Positions 27,191 through 35,268 of a DNA stretch of 40,200 nt are shown here, in pieces; the first letter of the stretch is position 1, and every line of letters starts with the position of its first letter. The notes under the pieces were generated by a model. It searched no databases. It saw only the letters and a list, made by a program, of their open reading frames with translations, and had not been told where the DNA came from. The DNA comes from Paludibacteraceae bacterium (GTDB lineage Bacteria; Bacteroidota; Bacteroidia; Bacteroidales; Paludibacteraceae): NCBI GenBank assembly GCA_905233415.1, contig CAJOEX010000017.1:1-40200 (forward strand). The letters are read 5' to 3'. Position numbers and translations under genes: made by a program.

Positions 27191-27568
27191 TTACTTGAGC
27201 TCAACCTCTGCGCCTACCTCTTCAAGAGCTTTCTTGAGAGCCTCAGCAGCTGCCTTGTCAAGACCTTCCTTTACGGTTGCCGGAGCAGCGTCAACGATGT
27301 CCTTAGCCTCTTTCAGACCAAGACCGGTTTGCTCCTTAACGGCCTTAACAACCTGGAGTTTCTGAGCACCTGCAGATTTCAGAACTACATCGAACGATGT
27401 CTTCTCTTCAGCGGCAGCAGCCTCGCCAGCGGCGGGAGCAGCAGCAACTGCAACAGCTGCAGCAGCGGGTTCAATACCATACTCGTCTTTCAAAATTTGA
27501 GCGAGTTCATTAACTTCCTTAACAGTAAGGTTTACCAATTGTTCAGCAAAAGCTTTAAGATCTGCCAT
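27191..27568 (-). CDS. rplL: 50S ribosomal protein L7/L12
   Basis: This is a 125-residue acidic protein. The N-terminal dimerisation helices (~1-35) are followed by an Ala/Glu-rich hinge (~36-52). The C-terminal domain contains [20 protein letters not shown] and [20 protein letters not shown], which contacts translation factors such as EF-Tu (tuf, also in this window). It forms the ribosomal stalk on L10. It follows rplJ by 104 nt. Confidence 0.97.
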   Translation of the reverse strand: MADLKAFAEQLVNLTVKEVNELAQILKDEYGIEPAAAAVAVAAAPAAGEAAAAEEKTSFDVVLKSAGAQKLQVVKAVKEQTGLGLKEAKDIVDAAPATVKEGLDKAAAEALKKALEEVGAEVELK

Positions 27569-27672
27569 AATTGTATTTTTTTAATTGTTCTTTTTTAAAA
27601 GTTAGTTATTAGTTGGATATTAGTTAGATACTAAGCTGCTCGTAAGCTGCCTTAATCCTAACTGTCTGCCGA

Positions 27673-28203
27673 TTACTCGGCGCGTTCACCCAGAGTCTTG
27701 AGAACTCCGTGGATGGTGGTACCTCCGGATTGGAGAGCAGAAACGACGTTCTTAGCAGGCGATTGCAACAGAGCAATAAGGTCTGCAATGAGTTCGTTCT
27801 TGGACTTGATGGTTGCGAGGAAGTCGAGGTTCTGAGCACCAACGTAAACGGTCTCTTCCACAAAAGCGGCTTTGAGTTGCGGTTTGGCATCAGCGTTCTT
27901 TTCCTTCTTCACGATTTCCTTAATCAGTTTGGCAGGTGCGTTACCTGTGTTGCAGAGCATGAGAGCAGTATTGCCCTTGAGTGCATCAAAGATAGCGGCA
28001 TCGATACCTTTTGCTTCCAACGCCTTCTTGAGAAGGGTGTTCTTCGCCATCACGAGTTTGATATCTGCTTTGAAGCAAGCACGACGGAGCGCGCTGGTCT
28101 TCTCGGCATTCAGACCCTCAATGTTGGTGAGATAGAAGTGTGAGTATGCGCCAAGTTGATTTTGCAATTCACTAATCAGAGCGGTTTTATCTTCCTTTTT
28201 CAT
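27673..28203 (-). CDS. rplJ: 50S ribosomal protein L10
   Basis: This 176-residue protein has a typical L10 globular N-terminal domain (MKKEDKTALISELQNQLGAY, LVMAKNTLLKKALE, FDALKGNTALMLCNTGNAP). A C-terminal helix carries the L7/L12 dimers. The gap to rplA is only 20 nt, so there is no room there for the long L10 autoregulatory leader known in E. coli; any control must act elsewhere. Confidence 0.96.
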   Translation of the reverse strand: MKKEDKTALISELQNQLGAYSHFYLTNIEGLNAEKTSALRRACFKADIKLVMAKNTLLKKALEAKGIDAAIFDALKGNTALMLCNTGNAPAKLIKEIVKKEKNADAKPQLKAAFVEETVYVGAQNLDFLATIKSKNELIADLIALLQSPAKNVVSALQSGGTTIHGVLKTLGERAE

Positions 28204-28223
28204 AATTCTGTCCTTTCTAAAAA

Positions 28224-28916
28224 TTACTCAATAGATTTGGGATCAACTTTGATACCTTGACTCATTGTGCTGGAAAGATAAATACTCTTGATATATGTAC
28301 CTTTACTTACAGCGGGTTTGAGTTTGATGAGCGTCTGGATGAACTCCAACGCATTCTCCGTAATAGCTTGCGGAGTGAAACTTACCTTACCGATAGAAGT
28401 ATGTACAATACCAAATTTGTCAACTTTGAAGTCAATCTTACCTTGCTTAACCTCCTTAACGGCCTTGGCAACGTCAGGCGTTACAGTACCGCTCTTGGGG
28501 TTCGGCATAAGGCCACGGGGACCGAGAACGCGACCGAGAGCACCAATCTTACCCATGTACTGGGGTTGGGTGATCATTACGTCAAAGTCTGTCCAACCGC
28601 CTTTGATTTTCTCCACATATTCATCGAGACCCACAAAATCAGCGCCTGCCTCTTTTGCAGCGGCTTCCTGATCGGGACCTACGAAAGCGAGAACGCGAGT
28701 TACCTTACCTGTTCCGTTAGGCAGGCTAACGACGCCACGGACCATTTGATTGGCCTTACGCGGGTCAACACCGAGGCGTACATCGATATCCACACTTGCA
28801 TCGAACTTGGTGGTTGTAATCTCTTTTACGAGAGCAGCTGCTTCAGCAACTGTGTAGAGCTTACCTGCTTCAATCTTCTCAGCAGCAAGCTTTTGATTTT
28901 TTGTCAATTTTGCCAT
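28224..28916 (-). CDS. rplA: 50S ribosomal protein L1
   Basis: This 230-residue protein is full length. The conserved L1 blocks include [34 protein letters not shown] and [21 protein letters not shown]1 forms the mobile stalk at the E site and in many bacteria represses its own rplK-rplA mRNA. It starts 17 nt after rplK. Confidence 0.97.
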   Translation of the reverse strand: MAKLTKNQKLAAEKIEAGKLYTVAEAAALVKEITTTKFDASVDIDVRLGVDPRKANQMVRGVVSLPNGTGKVTRVLAFVGPDQEAAAKEAGADFVGLDEYVEKIKGGWTDFDVMITQPQYMGKIGALGRVLGPRGLMPNPKSGTVTPDVAKAVKEVKQGKIDFKVDKFGIVHTSIGKVSFTPQAITENALEFIQTLIKLKPAVSKGTYIKSIYLSSTMSQGIKVDPKSIE

Positions 28917-28933
28917 AGTGATTGAAGTTTTAA

Positions 28934-29356
28934 TTATTTAACGGTAATACCCATGCTGCGTGCAGTTCCCTTCACCATCTTCATTGCACTTTCTACAGTG
29001 AAGCAGTTGAGGTCAACCATCTTGTCTTCAGCTATCTGACGGCACTGTTCTTCGGTAATGGAAGCAACTTTCTTACGGTTAGGTTCGGATGAACCGCCTT
29101 TAATTTTAGCAGCTTCGATAAGTTGAACAGCTACAGGAGGAGTCTTGACGATAAAGTCAAAGGACTTGTCAGAATAAACGGTAATAACTACAGGCAATAC
29201 TTTACCTGCCTTGTCTTGCGTTCTGGCATTGAATTGTTTACAAAACTCCATGATGTTCACACCCTTTGAACCCAGAGCAGGTCCTACCGGAGGTGCGGGA
29301 TTGGCTGCGCCACCCTTGATCTGAAGTTTAATAAAACCAGCAATTTCTTTAGCCAT
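28934..29356 (-). CDS. rplK: 50S ribosomal protein L11
   Basis: This 140-residue protein is full length. The N-terminal domain begins [20 protein letters not shown] and continues [20 protein letters not shown] with the Pro-rich thiopeptide-sensitive region. The C-terminal rRNA-binding domain ends ARSMGITVK. It forms the GTPase-associated centre with 23S rRNA. Confidence 0.97.
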   Translation of the reverse strand: MAKEIAGFIKLQIKGGAANPAPPVGPALGSKGVNIMEFCKQFNARTQDKAGKVLPVVITVYSDKSFDFIVKTPPVAVQLIEAAKIKGGSSEPNRKKVASITEEQCRQIAEDKMVDLNCFTVESAMKMVKGTARSMGITVK

Positions 29357-29393
29357 AGTTTTGTTAAATTTGTAATAGTTTTGCGATGTTAGC

Positions 29394-29406
29394 GTTACGA
29401 AGTAAC
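29394..29406 (-). promoter_or_regulatory. Small hairpin in the nusG-rplK leader
   Basis: GTTAC-TTC-GTAAC on the minus strand lies in the 85-nt gap before rplK, beside a second possible stem (CGGG...CCCG). This is where an L1 translational operator would be expected, but the hairpin does not by itself show L1 recognition. Confidence 0.3.
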
Positions 29407-29441
29407 TCTCGCGGGTTTCAAACGGCCCGTAACAATGCCTT

Positions 29442-29993
29442 CTACTCTTTCTCTACATCATTGAAACCGAGTTCAAGCGGAGTCTGACGATCGAAGATTG
29501 TAACAACCACCTTCAACTTGTGCTTGTCAGGCAACACTTCACTTACTACGCCATTGAAGCCATTGAAAGCACCATTGGTCACTTTCACTTTCTCGCCGAC
29601 CACATAAGTTTCCTCCAGCGTCAAGTTTGCTGCCGAGTCCTCAACAGAACCGACAATCTTGTTAATTTCGGACTGCGGAACAGGTGCCGGTTTCGTGGAA
29701 GCCTTACCGTCACTCAGAAAACCCAGCACGTTGGGAATGTTGCGCAAAAGGGGATAGCATTCGTCGGTAAGGTTGCACTCAACCAGCACATAACCAGGGA
29801 GCAGGTTACGCTCCTTGATAGTACGTTTACCGTTACGCAAAGCCACCACTTTCTCAGTTGGAATCAATACTTGCGAGACGTACTCTTTGAAGAGAGACGA
29901 AGTGACAAGTGCACCTTCGATGTACTCTTTCACCTTATTCTCCTTACCGCTTATCGCGCGAAGTACGTACCATTTGTAATTACTTTCAGCCAT
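29442..29993 (-). CDS. nusG: Transcription termination/antitermination protein NusG
   Basis: This 183-residue protein has an NGN domain ([19 protein letters not shown], with [10 protein letters not shown] and NIPNVLGFL) and a C-terminal KOW domain ([20 protein letters not shown]). NusG binds the polymerase clamp and couples transcription with Rho or ribosomes. It lies between secE and rplK as is common in bacteria. Confidence 0.97.
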   Translation of the reverse strand: MAESNYKWYVLRAISGKENKVKEYIEGALVTSSLFKEYVSQVLIPTEKVVALRNGKRTIKERNLLPGYVLVECNLTDECYPLLRNIPNVLGFLSDGKASTKPAPVPQSEINKIVGSVEDSAANLTLEETYVVGEKVKVTNGAFNGFNGVVSEVLPDKHKLKVVVTIFDRQTPLELGFNDVEKE

Positions 29994-30000
29994 TGCAATT

Positions 30001-30039
30001 TAAATTTTCAAATTCTCGAATCTTCAAATTTTCAAATCC
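30001..30039. repeat. A/T-rich TCAAAT repeat between nusG and secE
   Basis: The plus strand holds TTTTCAAAT, then CTCGAATCTTCAAATTTTC and AAATCC. These are the same words as in the minus strand of 10590-10626, so the element is present in both orientations relative to its neighbours. Confidence 0.55.
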
Positions 30040-30042
30040 AAA

Positions 30043-30231
30043 TTAGAACAAGCCGTAAATTAACGTCATGATGTTCTCAAAGCACCAGTCCATGAGCCAA
30101 ACAATCAGTGCCAGAATAATGGAAGCTACCAGCACTAATACAGAACTCTGGCTCAACTCTTTAGCGGTTGGCCAACTGACTTTGTGAACCAATTCGTTGT
30201 ACGATTCCTTTACATTTTCTACCAGTTTCAT
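30043..30231 (-). CDS. secE: Preprotein translocase subunit SecE
   Basis: This 62-residue protein starts MKLVENVKESYNELVHKVSW, followed by PTAKELSQSS and one transmembrane helix (~31-52). The conserved KVSWPTxxE segment is the amphipathic helix of SecE that clamps SecY. The ATG at 30229-30231 was chosen; the longer open frame runs back through the tRNA-Trp gene. The length is normal for single-span bacterial SecE. Confidence 0.95.
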   Translation of the reverse strand: MKLVENVKESYNELVHKVSWPTAKELSQSSVLVLVASIILALIVWLMDWCFENIMTLIYGLF

Positions 30232-30342
30232 ATTATGTAGATTTTTATTCCTTATATATATTATCTCCGCACCAACATTCCGGCCTTGACAAATGCCAAA
30301 GTCAGAATGGAAGCTATTTTTGTAACAACCCCGAAGGGCTTG

Positions 30343-30413
30343 CACGGAAGGCAGGAATCGAACCCACATTAACGGTTTTGGAGACCGCTCTCCTACCATT
30401 GGAGGACTTCCGT
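30343..30413 (-). tRNA. tRNA-Trp (CCA)
   Basis: The 71-nt cloverleaf has an acceptor ACGGAAG with CTTCCGT, a D-stem CTCC/GGAG, an anticodon loop CTCCAAA (anticodon CCA), and a T-arm GTGGG-TTCGATT-CCTGC. No CCA end is encoded. It lies between tuf and secE, a conserved position in Bacteroidetes and beyond. Confidence 0.95.
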
Positions 30414-30418
30414 TCGTC

Positions 30419-30475
30419 GAAAGCTGCTCGCCTATAGAATTCCAACGCTGTCGGAATTGGGCGGCTCGCGCTTTC
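30419..30475 (-). other. Long imperfect hairpin between tuf and tRNA-Trp
   Basis: GAAAGC (30419-30424) pairs with GCTTTC (30470-30475). Inside are CGCC with GGCG and a central GAATTCC/GGAATTG stem. The element lies between the tuf terminator-like hairpin and tRNA-Trp and may be a processing site or a dispersed palindrome; its function is unknown. Confidence 0.4.
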
Positions 30476-30482
30476 TCCTCTC

Positions 30483-30512
30483 AAAACGATGAGCCGTTTG
30501 GCTCACCGTTTT
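30483..30512 (-). terminator. Terminator-like hairpin after tuf
   Basis: AAAACG-TGAGCC (30483-30495, with one mismatch) pairs with GGCTCA-CGTTTT (30500-30512) around a GTTT loop, 18 nt after the tuf stop. The 3' arm on the minus strand ends in TTTT but no longer T-run follows, so termination may be weak, as tRNA-Trp and secE appear to need readthrough. Confidence 0.5.
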
Positions 30513-30530
30513 GTAGGGAAATTGGACTAA

Positions 30531-31684
30531 TTAGTCCAGAATTTTCGTGATTTGGCCCGAACCAACGGTACGACCACCTTCACGGATAGCGAAACGAAGA
30601 CCTTCAGAGCAAGCTACCGGATAGATGAGCTTAACATCAATCTCAAGGTTATCGCCCGGCATTACCATCTCAGTTCCTTCCGGCAGAGTAATTTCGCCGG
30701 TAACGTCCATCGTACGGATGTAGAATTGCGGACGATAGTGGTTGTGGAACGGAGTGCCGATGCACGGAACTCCTCGTGAGGTTTAACAACACCCGGGTGG
30801 GTGATTACCATACCACGCTTAACTTCATCTTTGTCAATACCGCGGAGCAGCAGACCTACGTTATCACCAGCTTCACCTTGATCCAACAGTTTGCGGAACA
30901 TTTCAACGCCGGTTACTACAGACTTCTTACCATCGCAGCCAAGACCAATCAGCTGAACCTCGTCACCAACTTTGATGACACCAGTCTCAATACGACCAGT
31001 AGCAACGGTACCACGACCTGTGATTGAGAACACATCCTCAACAGGCATCAGGAACGGTTTGTCAACAGCGCGAGGAGGCAGTTGGATCCAAGTGTCAACA
31101 GCATCCATGAGCTCCATAACTTTGTCTTCCCATTCAGGGACACCGTTCAATGCGCCAAGAGCGGAACCGCGGATAACCGGGGTATTGTCACCGTCGAACT
31201 CATAGAACGACAGGAGCTCACGCATTTCCATTTCAACGAGGTCAAGCATCTCAGGATCGTCAACCATGTCACACTTGTTCATGAAAACAACAAGACGCGG
31301 AACGTTCACTTGGCGAGCCAGCAGAATGTGCTCACGAGTCTGAGGCATAGGACCATCAGTAGCAGCAACAACGATGATAGCACCGTCCATCTGGGCAGCA
31401 CCAGTTACCATGTTCTTTACATAGTCAGCGTGACCCGGGCAGTCAACGTGAGCGTAGTGGCGATTAGCCGTCTGATACTCAACGTGAGCAGTGTTGATGG
31501 TGATACCACGCTCTTTCTCTTCAGGAGCGTTGTCAATAGAATCGAAAGAACGAACTTCCGAAAGACCCTTCTTAGCCAACACGGTAGTGATAGCCGCGGT
31601 CAAAGTAGTTTTACCGTGGTCAACGTGACCAATAGTACCGATGTTTACGTGCGGTTTCGAACGGTCAAATTTCTCTTTTGCCAT
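30531..31684 (-). CDS. tuf: Elongation factor Tu, with a ~34-nt internal deletion and frameshift
   Basis: The start is the ATG at 31682-31684 ([20 protein letters not shown]). The GTPase motifs [16 protein letters not shown] and NKCD are intact. The frame reads correctly to [12 protein letters not shown] and is then lost near 30758. In the next frame the protein resumes with [20 protein letters not shown] and ends GQITKILD at 30531. Known EF-Tu sequences have about 12 residues (VYVLKKEEGGRH-like) between these parts. The gene is 1154 nt, 34 fewer than expected for 395 residues. As read, the product would lose domain 3. EF-Tu is essential, and the surrounding synteny says this is the main copy, so an assembly or sequencing error is the likeliest cause. 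Confidence 0.9.
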
Positions 31685-31802
31685 AATTCTAGAATTTAAT
31701 TTTATTAACGTTAATGAATTGTTAGTTTTCATTTTTGCACACCGAAAAGGGCATACCTCCCCTCGCGCGTGTGTAATAAAAATAAGGTCTTTCAACCATC
31801 CG

Positions 31803-31874
<72 letters not shown>

Positions 31875-31906
31875 AGACCTCGTGATACGAGGATATAAGC
31901 CTGTTG

Positions 31907-31979
31907 AGCGGAAAACGGGACTCAAACCCGCGACCCCCAGCTTGGAAGGCTAGTGCTCTATCGACTGAGCTATTTCCGC
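31907..31979 (-). tRNA. tRNA-Gly (TCC)
   Basis: The 73-nt cloverleaf has an acceptor GCGGAAA/TTTCCGC, an anticodon loop CTTCCAA (anticodon TCC) and a T-arm GCGGG-TTTGAGT-CCCGT. All stems pair, allowing G-T. Confidence 0.95.
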
Positions 31980-31999
31980 AGGGTACGAAATCTCGTTTG

Positions 32000-32082
32000 T
32001 GGGTGCGGATGGATTCGAACCACCGAAGTCGAGAGACAGCAGATTTACAGTCTGCCCCATTTGGCCACTCTGGAACACACCC
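32000..32082 (-). tRNA. tRNA-Tyr (GTA)
   Basis: This 83-nt class II tRNA has a long variable arm (CTGTCTCTCGACTTCGG). The acceptor is GGGTGTG/CGCACCC, and the anticodon loop CTGTAAA gives anticodon GTA. Confidence 0.95.
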
Positions 32083-32104
32083 AATTTCAATGATCACTTT
32101 TTAG

Positions 32105-32177
32105 AGCCTCTAGTCGGACTCGAACCAACGACCGCTGGATTACAAATCTAGTGCTCTACCAACTGAGCTATAGAGGC
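32105..32177 (-). tRNA. tRNA-Thr (TGT)
   Basis: The 73-nt cloverleaf has an acceptor GCCTCTA/TAGAGGC, an anticodon loop TTTGTAA (anticodon TGT) and a T-arm GTTGG-TTCGAGT-CCGAC. The anticodon stem CTAGA/TCCAG has an A-C mismatch at its third pair. It is first of the Thr-Tyr-Gly-Thr-tuf cluster, the same order as E. coli thrU-tyrU-glyT-thrT-tufB. Confidence 0.92.
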
Positions 32178-32246
32178 AATCACCATGCTCTCATTTGACC
32201 CAAAATATTTCGCAAAAAAAGTGCATTTTTTTTGCATTTTGCAATA

Positions 32247-32300
32247 TTTAGGTCACAAAAACCGCACAATTTGACCCTCATACGGTCTTTGTGACCTAAA
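32247..32300. repeat. 13-bp perfect inverted repeat with a nested stem
   Basis: TTTAGGTCACAAA (32247-32259) and TTTGTGACCTAAA (32288-32300) are perfect arms. On the minus strand the 28-nt interior can form GACC...GGTC. It starts 5 nt after the nuclease gene stop and lies upstream of the tRNA cluster, so it could end transcription or be a regulator site. No T-run follows it. Confidence 0.65.
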
Positions 32301-32305
32301 ATTTG

Positions 32306-35248
32306 TTACTTTATCAACGCACCCTGTGCCGAGTACTTTTTACCTTCACGGTAGATATACATTACACCGTTCTCCAATACTTTGACAGCACCTGTATGCT
32401 CAAGTTGCTCAATATCGGACGGAACACCACGAGGCTCCTCGGTATATAATGCCGTATAGGTTGCACTCTCTGTTACAAAGTCAGGCAACTCAGGATCCCA
32501 ACCGTAGAACGTATAGATGTAATGGGTCGTTACATAGATATACTGTCCTTTGTCATTCTGCGTTACGCCGAATTGCTCCAACCACGACGTTGCACCTTCG
32601 AGCACCACATCCATCGGCGTTCCGTACGGTATATCATTGGCCGGAATATTGAGGAAATTGACGTTAAAAATAAGGTCAAACTTTTCCGGTTCAGCTTCTG
32701 TCGGAACAGCCTCAGCCAGACCTGCGTCACTATTGCAGACCGTAGTACTGAGTGCACGTACGGTAGCCGTGTACTCAAGACCGTTCACCAAACCGGTGAT
32801 GAGGCACATTGCTATGCCGTCCTGTATCGTGATCTCACCGATAGTGGTGTTGCCGCACTCTGTCGTAAAGCCTTCACCGGCACTGACAACGACCTCATAA
32901 TTCTCTGCGTCCGCTACTTCCTTCCAAGCCAGCGTAATCTGCTGGTCACCCGGTATAGCCATCACAGCCGGTGTCGCGAGTTTGCCGGTACAAGCTGCTT
33001 CAAAGTTCGCCTTCACGGTCACATTATATGCCGGCATCTCGAAACTGTTACCTTCGATTTCGATGATTACAGTCGGATCGTCCGTCTTATAAACCGTCCA
33101 ACCGGTAAAGTCATATCCGGCTCCTTCATCCACATTCAGTACAATCTGTTCACCTGCTGTAGCAATCGGCGGCAGTGCAGAGTACATACCTCCTTGAGCA
33201 ATACCATCGGCGTCCGCATAGGAAATCATATAGTTCGCTACAGGGTTCGTGTGATAAGTTGTCACACCGGCAAACGAAGATTTATACAAATGTATCGGTT
33301 TGTAATCACCATTACCTTGGCCAGATCCACAAGTACCTGATTTGTAATATCTGAAACGTTTCTGATCAGCAACCGTACTATAGTTCATATAGTTCACAGC
33401 TCCTTTGATAATAGCCACATTCGAACTGAGTGACAAACTATTTGCAATCGGGTTTTCAGATTCCTGCAAATCATTCTTCGATGTGTTGGTCGAACCGATA
33501 TACTTACCCGATTTTGCTTTGATACAGTATTTGCCATCCGTGTCTGCCATCGGAGCAATTGTAAAGCTGATAGCTTCCGTTTCTGCATTGCAGGCAATGG
33601 CATCGTCCGTTATATCAAAGGTCTTGGTATTGGATGCCACATCAATTTTAGCCAAACTACCATCCAAGACGATCCCCTTAGAAGAAGTTTCCTCATATAC
33701 AATCAGATAGTTTCCGGACCAATCTTCCGGTTCAGTTGTAAGGCGCTCATACAACGCTGTGCCGCTGCCGCCTTCTGTTTTCGCATAGACAGCATACAAC
33801 TTCCCAGCTTTGCCCACAGACGTTACGTATGTCGGTTCTTCGGTTGCACCATCTTCAATCGGTTCCGTTACCCAGCCGCTGAATTCCCAACCATCTCCAA
33901 CACCAGGTACTTCTTTAGGTAGCGCGAATACACCGCAGACGCTCTCGAAATACGAGACGCCATTACGAACCAGTTCCACTTCGTACGGTTCGCAGCATTC
34001 TGCACTCAGTTCAAGTTCTACGGTCTTGCTCAAGCCTCCTCCGGAGATAACAAGTGTTGCTTTATGTTCGCCTTCTTCGGTCGGGTCATAGGTAATGGTC
34101 AGCGTTCCGCCTTCCAAAGCCTGCTCTTGTGTCATTGTGTTAACCGACAAACTGAACAGCGAAGCGTTAGCACCGCCCAACGAGAAACTGATACCGTCTT
34201 CGAGGTTTACACCCTGAACAGTAATGCTCTTGTATATCGGTGTACCTACCTTCGTATCGCCTATATAGATATCAGACTTCGGCATGGTAATACGCGGCGT
34301 TGCACCACACGGACATCCGTCTCCGTTTTGCCAAGCACCCTCATAAGTCGGAATAAGTTCAGCCAGTACGATTGTTTCTCCGGCTTTTTCACCCCATAAG
34401 TACTCTGCCAGACACGGGTAGTCAATAAATGGGTTGCGGTTACCTTGCTTGTCCTCCATACCATTGTTACGGTCTATCTCCTTTCGGCTCACCGGGTCTT
34501 GGCGATGCCACTTCATGAGCAATGCTACTGAGAAATCTGTCAATCCGTAGTTCTCATCATCGGCATTGAACATGTACACACCATTCTCGTGATTCAATGT
34601 AATGCCATTTACATTACCCTTACCGTATCTTACTGCCATATACATGTACATGCGGGCAAAGTCTCCTTTGTATTGATCGTCCGGTTCGAACGATGTTCCC
34701 TCGTAAGTGGTTGTAATGGTACCTTTCAAGGTATTGTGCACCGTTATCGATTTAGCATTACCGAGTTTACCGGTTCCCCACGTCTTGGCACCTGCAGCCA
34801 GTTCCGCAAAGGGCCAGTTACTGCGCATACCGTTCACCTTACCGTCTGTCGGAACAATATGCCCCAAATCATTGTAAGCGGGTTTCTTGTCATCAAACCA
34901 GCTCTTCGGTAGCGAGTGCTCGCGGTTGTAACAGTCGCAGACATTGGAATAGTTACCGCATTGGTCTGTTCCGGGTTTGAAGGTACAATCACTGTACATG
35001 TCCCATATATTACCGGCCTTTCCGACACTGTCAGCCGGATAAACGTCCGTAGTCTTGTATGCATCCCACAAGCCGTCATAACTTATTCCGACAGGACCTG
35101 CTTGTGTAATCTGTTGCAACGCATCACGCAGGGCCGTATTATTCGTGCCATCTATCGTGCTGTAATACGATTGTTCGATGGCAAATACAGTACCGCAAGC
35201 ACAACTCAGTGCCAGCGCAAGGGTCAATATATACTTACTTGTTTTCAT
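32306..35248 (-). CDS. Secreted endonuclease I-family nuclease with T9SS-like tail
   Basis: From the ATG at 35246-35248 the product has 980 residues with a signal peptide (MKTSKYILTLALALSCACG and on). Residues ~25-310 form an Endonuclease_1 (EndA/Vvn) domain. CYNREHSLPKSWF, DLGHIVPTDGKVNGMRSN and KGDFARMYMYMAVRYG carry the metal and catalytic residues, and MKWHRQDPVSRKEIDRNNG closes the fold. Beta-rich modules follow, including a lamin-tail/choice-of-anchor-like region, an InlB-like VKANFEA repeat and a fibronectin-type segment (~770-860). The last ~25 residues, with MYIYREGKKYSAQGALIK, look like the short Bacteroidales type IX sorting tail. It probably degrades extracellular DNA. It starts 20 nt after the M6 protease gene. 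Confidence 0.9.
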   Translation of the reverse strand: MKTSKYILTLALALSCACGTVFAIEQSYYSTIDGTNNTALRDALQQITQAGPVGISYDGLWDAYKTTDVYPADSVGKAGNIWDMYSDCTFKPGTDQCGNYSNVCDCYNREHSLPKSWFDDKKPAYNDLGHIVPTDGKVNGMRSNWPFAELAAGAKTWGTGKLGNAKSITVHNTLKGTITTTYEGTSFEPDDQYKGDFARMYMYMAVRYGKGNVNGITLNHENGVYMFNADDENYGLTDFSVALLMKWHRQDPVSRKEIDRNNGMEDKQGNRNPFIDYPCLAEYLWGEKAGETIVLAELIPTYEGAWQNGDGCPCGATPRITMPKSDIYIGDTKVGTPIYKSITVQGVNLEDGISFSLGGANASLFSLSVNTMTQEQALEGGTLTITYDPTEEGEHKATLVISGGGLSKTVELELSAECCEPYEVELVRNGVSYFESVCGVFALPKEVPGVGDGWEFSGWVTEPIEDGATEEPTYVTSVGKAGKLYAVYAKTEGGSGTALYERLTTEPEDWSGNYLIVYEETSSKGIVLDGSLAKIDVASNTKTFDITDDAIACNAETEAISFTIAPMADTDGKYCIKAKSGKYIGSTNTSKNDLQESENPIANSLSLSSNVAIIKGAVNYMNYSTVADQKRFRYYKSGTCGSGQGNGDYKPIHLYKSSFAGVTTYHTNPVANYMISYADADGIAQGGMYSALPPIATAGEQIVLNVDEGAGYDFTGWTVYKTDDPTVIIEIEGNSFEMPAYNVTVKANFEAACTGKLATPAVMAIPGDQQITLAWKEVADAENYEVVVSAGEGFTTECGNTTIGEITIQDGIAMCLITGLVNGLEYTATVRALSTTVCNSDAGLAEAVPTEAEPEKFDLIFNVNFLNIPANDIPYGTPMDVVLEGATSWLEQFGVTQNDKGQYIYVTTHYIYTFYGWDPELPDFVTESATYTALYTEEPRGVPSDIEQLEHTGAVKVLENGVMYIYREGKKYSAQGALIK

Positions 35249-35268
35249 ATACATTGGTATTAAGATCG

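Noticed and set aside
30043..30399. 118-codon version of secE
   Set aside because: The extra N-terminal part overlaps the tRNA-Trp gene; the ATG at 30229-30231 gives a standard SecE.
32178..32246. Consensus promoter for the tRNA-tuf operon
   Set aside because: The best -7 candidate (ATATTTTG-like) has the wrong spacing within the motif, and no TTTG fits at the right distance, so I did not list it.
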